From Clostridia bacterium (GTDB lineage Bacteria > Bacillota > Clostridia > Christensenellales > UBA1242): DNA of 6,469 nt. The stretch is taken from positions 1 to 6,469 of the forward strand of contig JAFULP010000101.1 of NCBI GenBank assembly GCA_017473285.1, in the 5' to 3' direction. Numbering within the stretch: position 1 is the first letter of the stretch; the number at the start of each line of letters is the position of its first letter. The notes under the pieces were generated by a model. The model had not been told where the DNA came from and ran no database searches. It was given only the letters and a program-made list of their open reading frames with translations. Position numbers and translations under genes: made by a program. This document shows positions 1 to 6,467 of the stretch, piece after piece.

Positions 1-3000
1 ACTAAACTTAATCACCTTGTGTTGTTGGTTAAAAACGAACAAGGGTATAAAAATATTTCCAAACTTAACGCTATTGCTTATCGTGATGGATTTTATTATA
101 AGCCAAGAATTGACCTTAAAACTCTTAAAGAATATAGCGAGGGATTGGTGTGTTTAAGTGCGTGTTTGGCGGGCGATATTCCACAAGCCATATTGCACGG
201 CGATTTTGATGAAGCGGAAAGGTTGGTGCAGTGGTTTAAAGATGTGTTTGGCGAAGACTTTTATATCGAACTTCAAAACCACGGGCTTGCCGATCAGTTA
301 ACCGTTTTGCCATACCTTAAAGAGTATTCTAAAAAGTATAATATCAAAACAGTTATTACTAACGATGTACATTATGTAAAGAAAGAAGACGCTGAAATGC
401 AAGATATTGCTATGTGTGTGGCAATGCAAAAGACATATGATGACCCTAATCGTATGAAATTTGAAAATGATGAATTTTATTTTAAATCATACGATGAAAT
501 GACAAGCGTTTTCCCAGATGATTTGGAAGCACTAGATAATACATTGGAAGTAGCCGAAAAATGTAATTATGGGTTTACCTATGGGCATTATTTATTCCCA
601 AGATATGTGCCAGAAGATGGTTCTAACCCTAAAGATTATTTAATGAACCTAATCAATGAAGGCATTATAAAAAAATATGGCGGGCGCACACCTGAAATTG
701 ATGCTCGTGTTGAAAGTGAAATGGCGGTTATTGAGCGCCAAGGCTTTATTGAATACTTTTTGATTGTGTGGGATTATATTAATGCGGCACGAAAAATGGG
801 AATATCGGTAGGTCCCGGTCGTGGCTCGGGTGCGGGAAGTTTGATTGCATATACAATTGGTATTACTAGCATAGACCCGTTAAGATACGATTTGCTGTTT
901 GAACGCTTTTTGCATAGCGAGCGTGTAACTGCGCCCGACTTTGATATTGACTTTGAAGATGTAAGGCGTGAAGAAGTTATTGACTATGTTAAGCGTAAAT
1001 ATGGTGAAAATCGTATTGCACGTATTATTACATTTGGCACAATGGCGGCAAAGAACGTGATTAAAGACGTTGGTCGTGTAATGCGTGTGCCATATTCAAA
1101 ATTGGATAAAGTTACAAAAAATATTCCTAAATTAAAATCTCCAATTTTGCCTAAATGTTTTGGATTTGACCCTAAGGCTAAGCCAGAGTACATTGTGCAA
1201 GAATTGGTAGATTTATATAACGAAGATGAAGAAGTTAAAAAGGTGGTTGATATTGCTGTAAAACTGGAAGACTTCCCACGCCAAACATCTACCCACGCTT
1301 GTGGGGTTATTATTGGTGCGGATATTTTGGATAAGCATGTACCGCTTGCCCGTAACGGTGATGATATTACTACCCAATACGAAGGCGCTGAAATGGAGCA
1401 CTTGGGTCACTTAAAAATGGACTTTTTGGGGCTTAGAAACTTAAGCGATATTAAGATGTGCCAAGGCTATGTAAAGAAAAATCATAGTGTTGAAATTGAC
1501 TTTAATAAGTGTACTTACGATGATGAAAATGTATATAAATTAATTTCAACTGGCGATACGGAAGGTATATTCCAAATCGAAAGTGGCGGTTTCCAAAGCT
1601 TTATGAGAGAGTTGCAACCAACTTGTCTTGAAGATATTATTGCGGCGGTGTCGTTGTATCGACCAGGCCCTATGGATAGTATTCCTAGATATGTGCACAA
1701 CAAGCACCACCCTGAAGACACAACTTATGACCACCCAATACTTGAGCCAATATTAAAGGTTACTTATGGATGTATTGTATATCAAGAACAAGTGATGAAA
1801 ATATGTCAAGAAATGGGCGGATTTACACTTGGTCAAGCGGACATGGTGCGTCGTGCAATGGGTAAGAAAAAACTTGAAGAAATGCAAAAAATGAAAGGCA
1901 AGTTTATATACGGCGAACCTGCTCATCAAGAAGGCGAAAAGTTTGTAGCCGAAATTGATGGGGCATTAAAGCGTGGCGTTCCGCTAGATGTTGCTGAAAA
2001 GATTTGGAAGGAAATGGAAGCGTTTGCGGCATACGCCTTTAACAAATCGCACGCAGCAGCATACTCGCTAATAACCTATCAAACAGCGTATTTAAAAACC
2101 TATTATATGCCTGAATTTATTACTTCAATCTTAAACAATCGTATTACCAATATTGATAAGATTAAATTTTATGTGGCATATGCTAAGCAAAAGAAAATTG
2201 AAGTGTTGCCACCTGATATTAATAAAAGTGAAACATATTTTTCAACCGACGGTAAAAGTATTCGCTTTGGTATTGCGGCACTTAAAAATGTGGGCGTAAG
2301 TGTAGTTGAAGAAATTATTGCCGAACGCAAGCGTGGTGGTGACTTTAAGGACCTTATGGATTTTGTAAATCGTGTTGATGGTCAGGCATTAAACAAGCGA
2401 TGCGTGGAAAGTTTAATTCAAGCGGGCGCATTTGATTGCTTTGGTCGCACTCGTAGCCAGTTGATGAGTGTGTACACAATTGCAATCGCAAGAGCACTTG
2501 ATGCCAAAAAGCGTGCGATGAGCGGTCAAATTGATATGTTTGGTAGTTTGTTAAGCGAAAATGAAGGCATAGATGACCTTGATTATCCAGATATTAACGA
2601 ATATATACCAAAGGTAAAATTACACATTGAAAAGGAAATTGCGGGTGTGTATCTTTCAGGTCATCCACTGGATGCCTATTCTAATCGTATTCAAGCGTTT
2701 AGTTTAAATAGTTCAATGTTGTCTGCAGGAAATGATGATGAAGAAATGGGCGACACTCAATCGGCTTACAGTGACGAACAATTAAATGATACTGGGCTAA
2801 AGGATGGCGATAGTGTTACTTGTGGTGGAGTTATTATCGCCACAAGACCACATTTAACCAAAAGTGGTCAAAAAATGGCATTTGCTACCATTGAAGATAT
2901 GCTTGGTGCAATTGATGTAGTGTTGTTCCCTAAAGTATATGAAAAATATAAGGATGTATTGCAAGAAGAAGCAATTGTGGCCATCAAGGGCAGGATATCA

Positions 3001-3330
3001 ATGCGTGAAGGCTCAAACCCAAGTGTTACGGTTGAGCATATTGAAAGTATGACGCTTGAAACTGACGAACAACAAGCCGAAACAATACAAGCCGAGCCAG
3101 TAGAGCAAGTCAAACCATTAAGACTATGCTTAATATATGATGTATCTAATAAGGAGATACATAGTCAAGTGTGTGGACTATTAAATCAATATGCTGGAAG
3201 CAGTGATGTGTTTGTAAAAGACATTACCACTGGGGCAAAATATAAACTGCCACAAAAGGTTGAAATACGCCAATCGCTTAAGTACGAACTTGAAACAATG
3301 CTAGGCAAGGAAAATATAATAATTGCATAA
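1..3330 (+). CDS. dnaE: DNA polymerase III alpha subunit (DnaE), 5'-partial
   Basis: C-family replicative polymerase that extends DNA on the beta clamp. The frame is open from base 1 and its first residues (TKLNHLVLLVKNEQGYKN) match the middle of the PHP domain, so the start lies upstream and about 90 residues, including the first PHP metal-binding histidines, are missing. Counting codons from base 1, 1,109 residues are visible: rest of PHP with NDVHY at 121-125; GPGRGSGAG at 271-279; PDFDIDF carrying the catalytic pair D315/D317; third catalytic aspartate D474 in KMDFLGL; EGIFQIES 521-528; SLYRPGPM 551-558; FAAYAFNKSHAAAYS 675-689; helix-hairpin-helix region near 797-815; clamp-binding QIDMF 843-847; SGHPL 886-890; acidic linker about 910-935; OB fold about 936-983; C-terminal domain from about 1038. 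The catalytic positions are assigned by my mental alignment to E. coli D401/D403/D555. The reading frame is intact, with a TAA stop. Many Firmicutes also have PolC; whether this genome does is not visible. Confidence 0.97.
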   Translation, partial: TKLNHLVLLVKNEQGYKNISKLNAIAYRDGFYYKPRIDLKTLKEYSEGLVCLSACLAGDIPQAILHGDFDEAERLVQWFKDVFGEDFYIELQNHGLADQLTVLPYLKEYSKKYNIKTVITNDVHYVKKEDAEMQDIAMCVAMQKTYDDPNRMKFENDEFYFKSYDEMTSVFPDDLEALDNTLEVAEKCNYGFTYGHYLFPRYVPEDGSNPKDYLMNLINEGIIKKYGGRTPEIDARVESEMAVIERQGFIEYFLIVWDYINAARKMGISVGPGRGSGAGSLIAYTIGITSIDPLRYDLLFERFLHSERVTAPDFDIDFEDVRREEVIDYVKRKYGENRIARIITFGTMAAKNVIKDVGRVMRVPYSKLDKVTKNIPKLKSPILPKCFGFDPKAKPEYIVQELVDLYNEDEEVKKVVDIAVKLEDFPRQTSTHACGVIIGADILDKHVPLARNGDDITTQYEGAEMEHLGHLKMDFLGLRNLSDIKMCQGYVKKNHSVEIDFNKCTYDDENVYKLISTGDTEGIFQIESGGFQSFMRELQPTCLEDIIAAVSLYRPGPMDSIPRYVHNKHHPEDTTYDHPILEPILKVTYGCIVYQEQVMKICQEMGGFTLGQADMVRRAMGKKKLEEMQKMKGKFIYGEPAHQEGEKFVAEIDGALKRGVPLDVAEKIWKEMEAFAAYAFNKSHAAAYSLITYQTAYLKTYYMPEFITSILNNRITNIDKIKFYVAYAKQKKIEVLPPDINKSETYFSTDGKSIRFGIAALKNVGVSVVEEIIAERKRGGDFKDLMDFVNRVDGQALNKRCVESLIQAGAFDCFGRTRSQLMSVYTIAIARALDAKKRAMSGQIDMFGSLLSENEGIDDLDYPDINEYIPKVKLHIEKEIAGVYLSGHPLDAYSNRIQAFSLNSSMLSAGNDDEEMGDTQSAYSDEQLNDTGLKDGDSVTCGGVIIATRPHLTKSGQKMAFATIEDMLGAIDVVLFPKVYEKYKDVLQEEAIVAIKGRISMREGSNPSVTVEHIESMTLETDEQQAETIQAEPVEQVKPLRLCLIYDVSNKEIHSQVCGLLNQYAGSSDVFVKDITTGAKYKLPQKVEIRQSLKYELETMLGKENIIIA

Positions 3331-3334
3331 AATT

Positions 3335-3369
3335 AAAAGGGCTTTAAGATTTTCTTAAGGTCTTTTTTT
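3335..3369 (+). terminator. Intrinsic terminator of dnaE
   Basis: A 10-bp stem (GGGCTTTAAG at 3339-3348 with CTTAAGGTCT at 3354-3363, including three G-T pairs) closes a 5-base loop and starts 8 bases after the dnaE stop. It is flanked by AAAA on the left and a run of seven T (3363-3369) on the right, so the A/T flanks can lengthen the stem and give some function on the opposite strand. It separates dnaE from the transporter gene. Confidence 0.85.
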
Positions 3370-3431
3370 GATATGTTTTTAGCATTATTATCGAACAAAA
3401 TAGCGTCAAATTAACATTTTTGATAAATATC

Positions 3432-3460
3432 TTTACAAATAGCAAAAAGTGTGCTATCAT
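3432..3460 (+). promoter_or_regulatory. Sigma-A type promoter for the CNNM/CorC gene
   Basis: The -35 box TTTACA (3432-3437) matches TTGACA at 5 of 6 bases. After exactly 17 bases comes the -10 box TATCAT (3455-3460), which matches TATAAT at 5 of 6 and is preceded by TGC, an extended -10. Transcription would start near 3467, giving a leader of about 35 bases. That is too short for a metal riboswitch, so no Mg2+-sensing leader is apparent. Confidence 0.75.
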
Positions 3461-3490
3461 ATATGAATAGAAAAATTAATATATTATTTT

Positions 3491-3495
3491 AGGAG
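3491..3495 (+). promoter_or_regulatory. Ribosome binding site of the CNNM/CorC gene
   Basis: AGGAG lies six bases before the ATG at 3502. It decides the start: the later in-frame ATGs at 3523 and 3538 have no comparable purine-rich site upstream. Confidence 0.85.
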
Positions 3496-3501
3496 TTTTA
3501 A

Positions 3502-4863
3502 ATGGACCCGTACTTACCGACGATGTTGGCGACTAATATGGCGACCAACATCGCATTATTATTATCAATAGTTTTGCTGTTATGTTGCTCAGCATTCTTT
3601 TCGTGCTCGGAAACTGCTTTTACAACAGTTTCTAATCTGCGTTTTAGGACCTTGGCAGAAAATAAAGTCAAGGGTGCACGAAAGGCGGTGTATATAAGCG
3701 AAAACTATAAAAAGACATTGACTACCATTTTGGTTGGTAACAATCTTGTTAATATTGCATGTACCACTATATGTGCGTATTTATTTTCAAACTTGATTAA
3801 AAACCCAACTCTTGCCAATGTGCTAAATACTGTTATTATGACTATTATAGTGCTTATTTTTGGTGAAATTTTACCTAAAGCAGTGGGCAAAATGAATGGC
3901 GAAAAGATGGCTTTGAGATTTTCGGGGATATTGTTTTTCCTAATGAAAGTGTTAACGCCTATTACTTTCTTATTCTTGGCATTGCAAAACAAAGTGGTTA
4001 AGGAAAAGGAAGATGCAACTCCTACCGTGACTGAAGACGAACTTGAAAGCATCATTGACACAATGCAAGAAGAAGGCGTTATTGATAGTGACGATGCCGA
4101 CCTTATTCAAGGTGTGTTGGACTTAAATCAAAATACCGCATATGATATTATGATACCACGTGTAGATGTAAAGGCGGTGGATGTAGAAGACACCATTGAT
4201 AGTATTGAACAAGTGTTTAAGGAAACTCAATTTACAAGGCTTCCAGTATATAGGGATACTATAGATAATATTATTGGTGTGCTTAGCCAAAAAGATTTGT
4301 TCTTTGCAATGGTAGATAACAAGCAAATGACGATTAATCAATTGATGAGCGAGCCTTTAAATATCACCGAAACTATGAAGGTTGACGATATTATTAAGGA
4401 AATGCAAAAAAGTAAGAAACATATGGCAATAGTTCTTGACGAACATGGTGGCACTAGCGGTATTGTTACAATGGAAGACGCCATTGAGCAAATTGTGGGT
4501 GAAATCTATGATGAACATGACGACGAAGTGCACGAAGAAGACATCATAAAAATTGATGATAACAACTATAAGGTTGCGCCAGATACTGAAATAGCCGAAT
4601 TGTTTGAATATTTAAACATCGAACACTTGCCTGAAACTCAATATACCAAAGTAGACGGATTTATATTTGAACAACTTGCAGATGTGCCAGAGCAAAATGA
4701 TGTGTTTGAATATGTTGCCGTTGACGATATATTGCAAGAAGATGCAAGCATTATTCAGCGCAAAGTTAAACTTAATTTTACATTATCCAAGGTTGAAGAT
4801 AACCGCATAAGAGAAATTAAATTAAATGTAGAACCTTTGCAAGAAGAAATGGATAGTTTGTAA
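3502..4863 (+). CDS. CNNM-domain, CBS-pair, CorC/HlyC-family transporter
   Basis: Polytopic inner-membrane protein of the family annotated 'hemolysin family protein' (CorC/YhdP/MpfA type). Family knowledge points to Mg2+ efflux or homeostasis, and true haemolysin activity is unlikely. Residues 1-165 form the CNNM (DUF21) membrane domain: hydrophobic stretches at about 17-33, 80-97, 105-123 and 141-161, with SCSETAF at 34-40, VGNNLVNI at 78-85 and GEILPK at 121-126. Next is an acidic helical linker (about 176-205). CBS 1 (about 215-270, MIPRVDV and RLPVYRDT) and CBS 2 (about 280-335, VLDEHGGTSGIVTMEDAIEQIVGEI) form the nucleotide-binding regulatory pair. After a very acidic stretch (337-353) comes the C-terminal CorC_HlyC domain (about 355-443, with KVDGFIFEQL). 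The length of 453 is usual for the family. It has its own promoter and terminator, so it appears monocistronic. Substrate specificity cannot be read from sequence alone. Confidence 0.93.
   Translation: MDPYLPTMLATNMATNIALLLSIVLLLCCSAFFSCSETAFTTVSNLRFRTLAENKVKGARKAVYISENYKKTLTTILVGNNLVNIACTTICAYLFSNLIKNPTLANVLNTVIMTIIVLIFGEILPKAVGKMNGEKMALRFSGILFFLMKVLTPITFLFLALQNKVVKEKEDATPTVTEDELESIIDTMQEEGVIDSDDADLIQGVLDLNQNTAYDIMIPRVDVKAVDVEDTIDSIEQVFKETQFTRLPVYRDTIDNIIGVLSQKDLFFAMVDNKQMTINQLMSEPLNITETMKVDDIIKEMQKSKKHMAIVLDEHGGTSGIVTMEDAIEQIVGEIYDEHDDEVHEEDIIKIDDNNYKVAPDTEIAELFEYLNIEHLPETQYTKVDGFIFEQLADVPEQNDVFEYVAVDDILQEDASIIQRKVKLNFTLSKVEDNRIREIKLNVEPLQEEMDSL
3521..3553 (+). repeat. Inverted repeat in the first codons of the CNNM/CorC gene
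   Basis: CGATGTTGG (3521-3529) is the exact reverse complement of CCAACATCG (3545-3553). The stem can be lengthened by two pairs (3530-3531 with 3542-3543) across one bulged A, leaving a 10-base loop. It starts 17 bases after the first base of the ATG. The same stretch encodes a short amino-acid repeat (ATN-M-ATN), so part of the symmetry could be coding coincidence. An effect on translation initiation is inference only. Confidence 0.55.
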
Positions 4864-4889
4864 TTTGGTTATATATAACAAAAATTAAC

Positions 4890-4914
4890 AAAGCATATTT
4901 TGATATGCTTTTTT
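4890..4914 (+). terminator. Intrinsic terminator of the CNNM/CorC gene
   Basis: AAAGCATAT (4890-4898) pairs perfectly with ATATGCTTT (4903-4911) around a TTTG loop. Six T (4909-4914), then C and four more T follow. The stem has only two G-C pairs, so it is AT-rich and may be leaky, but position (27 bases after the stop) and T-tail fit a terminator. Confidence 0.75.
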
Positions 4915-4915
4915 C

Positions 4916-4944
4916 TTTTATATTAGGCAAAAATATGATATAAT
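4916..4944 (+). promoter_or_regulatory. TG-extended -10 promoter for dinB
   Basis: A perfect -10 box TATAAT (4939-4944) is preceded by TGA, making a consensus extended -10. At 17 bases upstream the -35 position reads TTTTAT (4916-4921), a poor match, so recognition probably leans on the extended -10. The start would fall near 4951, with a leader of about 38 bases. The -35 region overlaps the T-tail of the preceding terminator. No LexA-like operator is visible around it. Confidence 0.7.
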
Positions 4945-4978
4945 AAAATAAATTAGAATTTTGGTTTAGCTTTATAAA

Positions 4979-4983
4979 AGGAG
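4979..4983 (+). promoter_or_regulatory. Ribosome binding site of dinB
   Basis: AGGAG within the longer purine run AAAGGAGAGA lies five bases before the ATG at 4989. This start also places the first catalytic aspartate at residue 8, as in E. coli Pol IV. Confidence 0.85.
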
Positions 4984-4988
4984 AGATT

Positions 4989-6200
4989 ATGCGGGACATA
5001 TTGCATTGTGATTTAAATAACTTTTACGCTAGTTGCGAATGTCTTGCAAATCCAGAACTCAAAGGCAAAGCGGTGGCGGTGGGCGGAAGCGTAGAAGATA
5101 GGCACGGCGTAATTGTAGCATCTAACTATAAGGCTAAAAGTTTTGGCATAAAATGTGGTGTGACGGTGTATCAAGCCCTAAAGTTGTGCCCAGATGTGGT
5201 GATATGCACACCAAATTTTAAGTTGTACAACGAAATGTCGCAAAAGGTGCGCAAAATATATGCTGATTACACCGACCAAGTAGAAGTGTTTTCAATAGAT
5301 GAGTGCTGGCTGGATGTGACGCACAGCAAAATGTTTGGTTCACCTATTGAAATTGCCAATAAGATAAGGGAGAGAGTTAAGGCGGAAATTGGGCTAACTA
5401 TATCAGTGGGCGTGAGTTTTAATAAAACTTTTGCCAAAATTGGAAGTGATTTAAAAAAGCCCGATGCCACAACCGAAATCACGGTCGACAATTATAAAGA
5501 TATTGTATGGCGGTTGCCAGTGAATGATATGTTTGGTGTGGGTAGACAAACTAAACTTAAGTTATTTAAATTAGGTGTAAACACTATTGGCGATTTGGCA
5601 AAGTTTAGCAAGGAAGTGCTGATTAAGCAATTTGGCAAAGTTGGTGAAATGTTATACAACAACTCTAATGGGCTGGATGAAGAGCCTGTTGCGTATTTAG
5701 ACGACAGTCAACAGCCTAAAAGCGTGGGCAACAGCACAACATTTTATAAAGATTTAACCAAGCGAAAAGATATAGAACTGGGCTTTACAGTTATTGCTGA
5801 AAGTGTGGTAAGCCGAATGATAAAGCATGACTTAAAATGCGCTAAAACCTTGTCAATTGTGGTAAAAGACACTCAACTAAATGTATATCAAAAGCAATGT
5901 CAACTCAATCCACCTTGCAGAGATACCAATATATATACACAAACCGCAATTAAATTGTTTTATGATAATTTTAAATATTTAACGGGAGTTAGATTGTTAG
6001 GAATTACCGTTGGTGATTGGTGTGACGAACTATCGCAAGTAAGTATGTTTGATAGCGCAAAGCCTAAAAAGTGTATGGATAGTGTGGTAGTTAAAATTAG
6101 GGATAAATTTGGAATAGGTGCAATCAAAAAGGGAAATACCTTGTTGGACAACAAAATTGCCCAAACTTTTGTTAATGAACATTTGGACAAAAACGATTAA
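4989..6200 (+). CDS. dinB: DNA polymerase IV (DinB), Y-family translesion polymerase
   Basis: Error-prone, non-proofreading polymerase that copies past damaged template bases, recruited by the beta clamp. In the 403-residue product, palm and fingers occupy about 1-165. Catalytic metal ligands are D8 in HCDLNNFYASCE and D104/E105 in SIDECWLD; Y13 sits at the steric-gate position that excludes ribonucleotides (by alignment to F13 of E. coli Pol IV). Residues 137-154 (LTISVGVSFNKTFAKIGS) and KKPDATT (156-162) are further family blocks. The thumb with a helix-hairpin-helix (MFGVGRQTKLKLFKLG, 181-196) runs to about 235. The little-finger domain spans about 240-345, beginning near SVGNSTTFYKDL. A clamp-binding motif QVSMF lies at 350-354, followed by a tail of about 49 residues with the common KIRDKFG element. 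It is longer than E. coli DinB (351) but usual for Clostridia-type Pol IV. It has its own promoter and is not coupled to its neighbours. Whether it is damage-inducible is not shown by the sequence. Confidence 0.96.
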   Translation: MRDILHCDLNNFYASCECLANPELKGKAVAVGGSVEDRHGVIVASNYKAKSFGIKCGVTVYQALKLCPDVVICTPNFKLYNEMSQKVRKIYADYTDQVEVFSIDECWLDVTHSKMFGSPIEIANKIRERVKAEIGLTISVGVSFNKTFAKIGSDLKKPDATTEITVDNYKDIVWRLPVNDMFGVGRQTKLKLFKLGVNTIGDLAKFSKEVLIKQFGKVGEMLYNNSNGLDEEPVAYLDDSQQPKSVGNSTTFYKDLTKRKDIELGFTVIAESVVSRMIKHDLKCAKTLSIVVKDTQLNVYQKQCQLNPPCRDTNIYTQTAIKLFYDNFKYLTGVRLLGITVGDWCDELSQVSMFDSAKPKKCMDSVVVKIRDKFGIGAIKKGNTLLDNKIAQTFVNEHLDKND

Positions 6201-6234
6201 AGAGATAAGAATAAATATATATTAATAAAGTTTC

Positions 6235-6268
6235 AAACAGCAAAAACTGTTTAGTTTTTGCTTGTTTT
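6235..6268 (+). terminator. Probable terminator hairpin after dinB
   Basis: AGCAAAAAC (6239-6247) pairs perfectly with GTTTTTGCT (6254-6262) around a TGTTTA loop. With one bulged T, AAAC (6235-6238) can add four more pairs with GTTT (6264-6267). The tail is T-rich (TTGTTTTCT) but not a clean T run. An overlapping alternative hairpin, AAACAG (6235-6240) with CTGTTT (6247-6252), is followed by AGTTTTTG. It begins 34 bases after the dinB stop, and termination is its likeliest role. Confidence 0.55.
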
Positions 6269-6302
6269 CTCCGCGATAAAGTTTTGATTTTACCGGAAAA
6301 AA

Positions 6303-6320
6303 GGGTTTGACCCGCTCGGG
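6303..6320. repeat. Short overlapping GC-rich inverted repeats
   Basis: GGGT (6303-6306) can pair with ACCC (6310-6313) around TTG. The same CCC then begins the palindrome CCCG-CT-CGGG (6311-6320). The two pairings exclude each other within a single strand. This is a GC-rich island in very AT-rich surroundings. Its function is unknown. Confidence 0.4.
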
Positions 6321-6340
6321 AAATAAAGAAATAAAGAAAT
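6321..6340. repeat. Tandem 8-bp repeat AAATAAAG in a purine-rich tract
   Basis: Two exact copies of AAATAAAG (6321-6328 and 6329-6336) and a partial third (AAAT, 6337-6340). The A/G-rich character continues to about 6357 with AAAAGAAATAGAAAT. It could be an AT-rich promoter-proximal tract or simple slippage, and no function can be assigned. Confidence 0.55.
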
Positions 6341-6367
6341 ATCAAAAGAAATAGAAATATAAGGTTT

Positions 6368-6403
6368 CTGTGCCGACACAAAGGCAGCCGCTACGCGGCA
6401 CAG
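6368..6403. repeat. Perfect 8-bp GC-rich inverted repeat
   Basis: CTGTGCCG (6368-6375) is the exact reverse complement of CGGCACAG (6396-6403), separated by 20 bases. Inside and overlapping it lies a tighter hairpin, GCCGC-TAC-GCGGC (6387-6399), whose right arm shares bases with the outer repeat, so the two stems cannot form together. Confidence 0.6.
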
Positions 6404-6467
6404 CATAGAATGAGTCTAAAATGATTGTTTGCTGTGTGTTGGTGTTTCAGGACACAACGTGCCTTTG
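6379..6467. repeat. Nested inverted repeats able to form a branched structure
   Basis: An outer perfect 8-bp pair, CAAAGGCA (6379-6386) with TGCCTTTG (6460-6467), encloses three inner stems: GCCGC/GCGGC (6387-6391 with 6395-6399), ACAGCA/TGCTGT (6400-6405 with 6430-6435) and GTT-g-GTGT/ACACAAC (6438-6445 with 6452-6458). The second stem carries a small TAGA/TCTA hairpin (6406-6418) in its loop. The stems are consecutive and mutually compatible, drawing a multi-branch junction of about 89 bases. It does not match tRNA geometry or any riboswitch or small RNA that I recognise. It could be an RNA, a dispersed repeat or a mobile-element end. Confidence 0.4.

Noticed and set aside
19..21. GTG at 19 as the start codon of dnaE
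   Set aside because: The frame is open upstream to base 1 and the residues before it (TKLNHL) continue the conserved PHP sequence. The gene is cut by the window edge, so this GTG is an internal valine codon.
2868..3113. Minus-strand open frame inside dnaE (81 codons)
   Set aside because: It lies wholly within the conserved OB-fold and linker coding region of dnaE. Its serine/threonine-rich translation is what the antisense of such codons gives, and there is no independent support.
3392..3407. CGAAC at 3392-3396 as half of a LexA box
   Set aside because: There is no matching inverted half-site at the proper spacing, and it is upstream of a transporter with no reason for SOS control.
3331..3501. 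Mg2+-sensing M-box or other riboswitch upstream of the cation transporter
   Set aside because: The inferred transcript start leaves only about 35 leader bases, and the remaining gap is taken up by the dnaE terminator and AT-rich sequence without conserved aptamer blocks.
3705..4061. Minus-strand open frame inside the CNNM/CorC gene (118 codons)
   Set aside because: It is antisense to the conserved membrane domain and linker, with no start signals and no recognisable protein family.
6303..6313. Possible tRNA T-arm (GGGTTTGACCC)
   Set aside because: The loop would have only three bases instead of seven, the TTCGA-type loop is absent, and no acceptor or anticodon arm fits at the required distances. 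The last 109 bases also fail tRNA geometry.
6307..6335. Promoter with -35 TTGACC at 6307-6312
   Set aside because: At 17 bases the -10 position reads AATAAA, lacking the key first and last T, and no gene start is visible downstream within the window.
6172..6381. Minus-strand open frame of 69 codons covering the dinB 3' end and downstream region
   Set aside because: It begins at a TTG without a clear ribosome binding site, overlaps the conserved end of dinB, runs through the hairpin and the purine tract, and reads as low-complexity L/F/I/K-rich sequence caused by AT richness.
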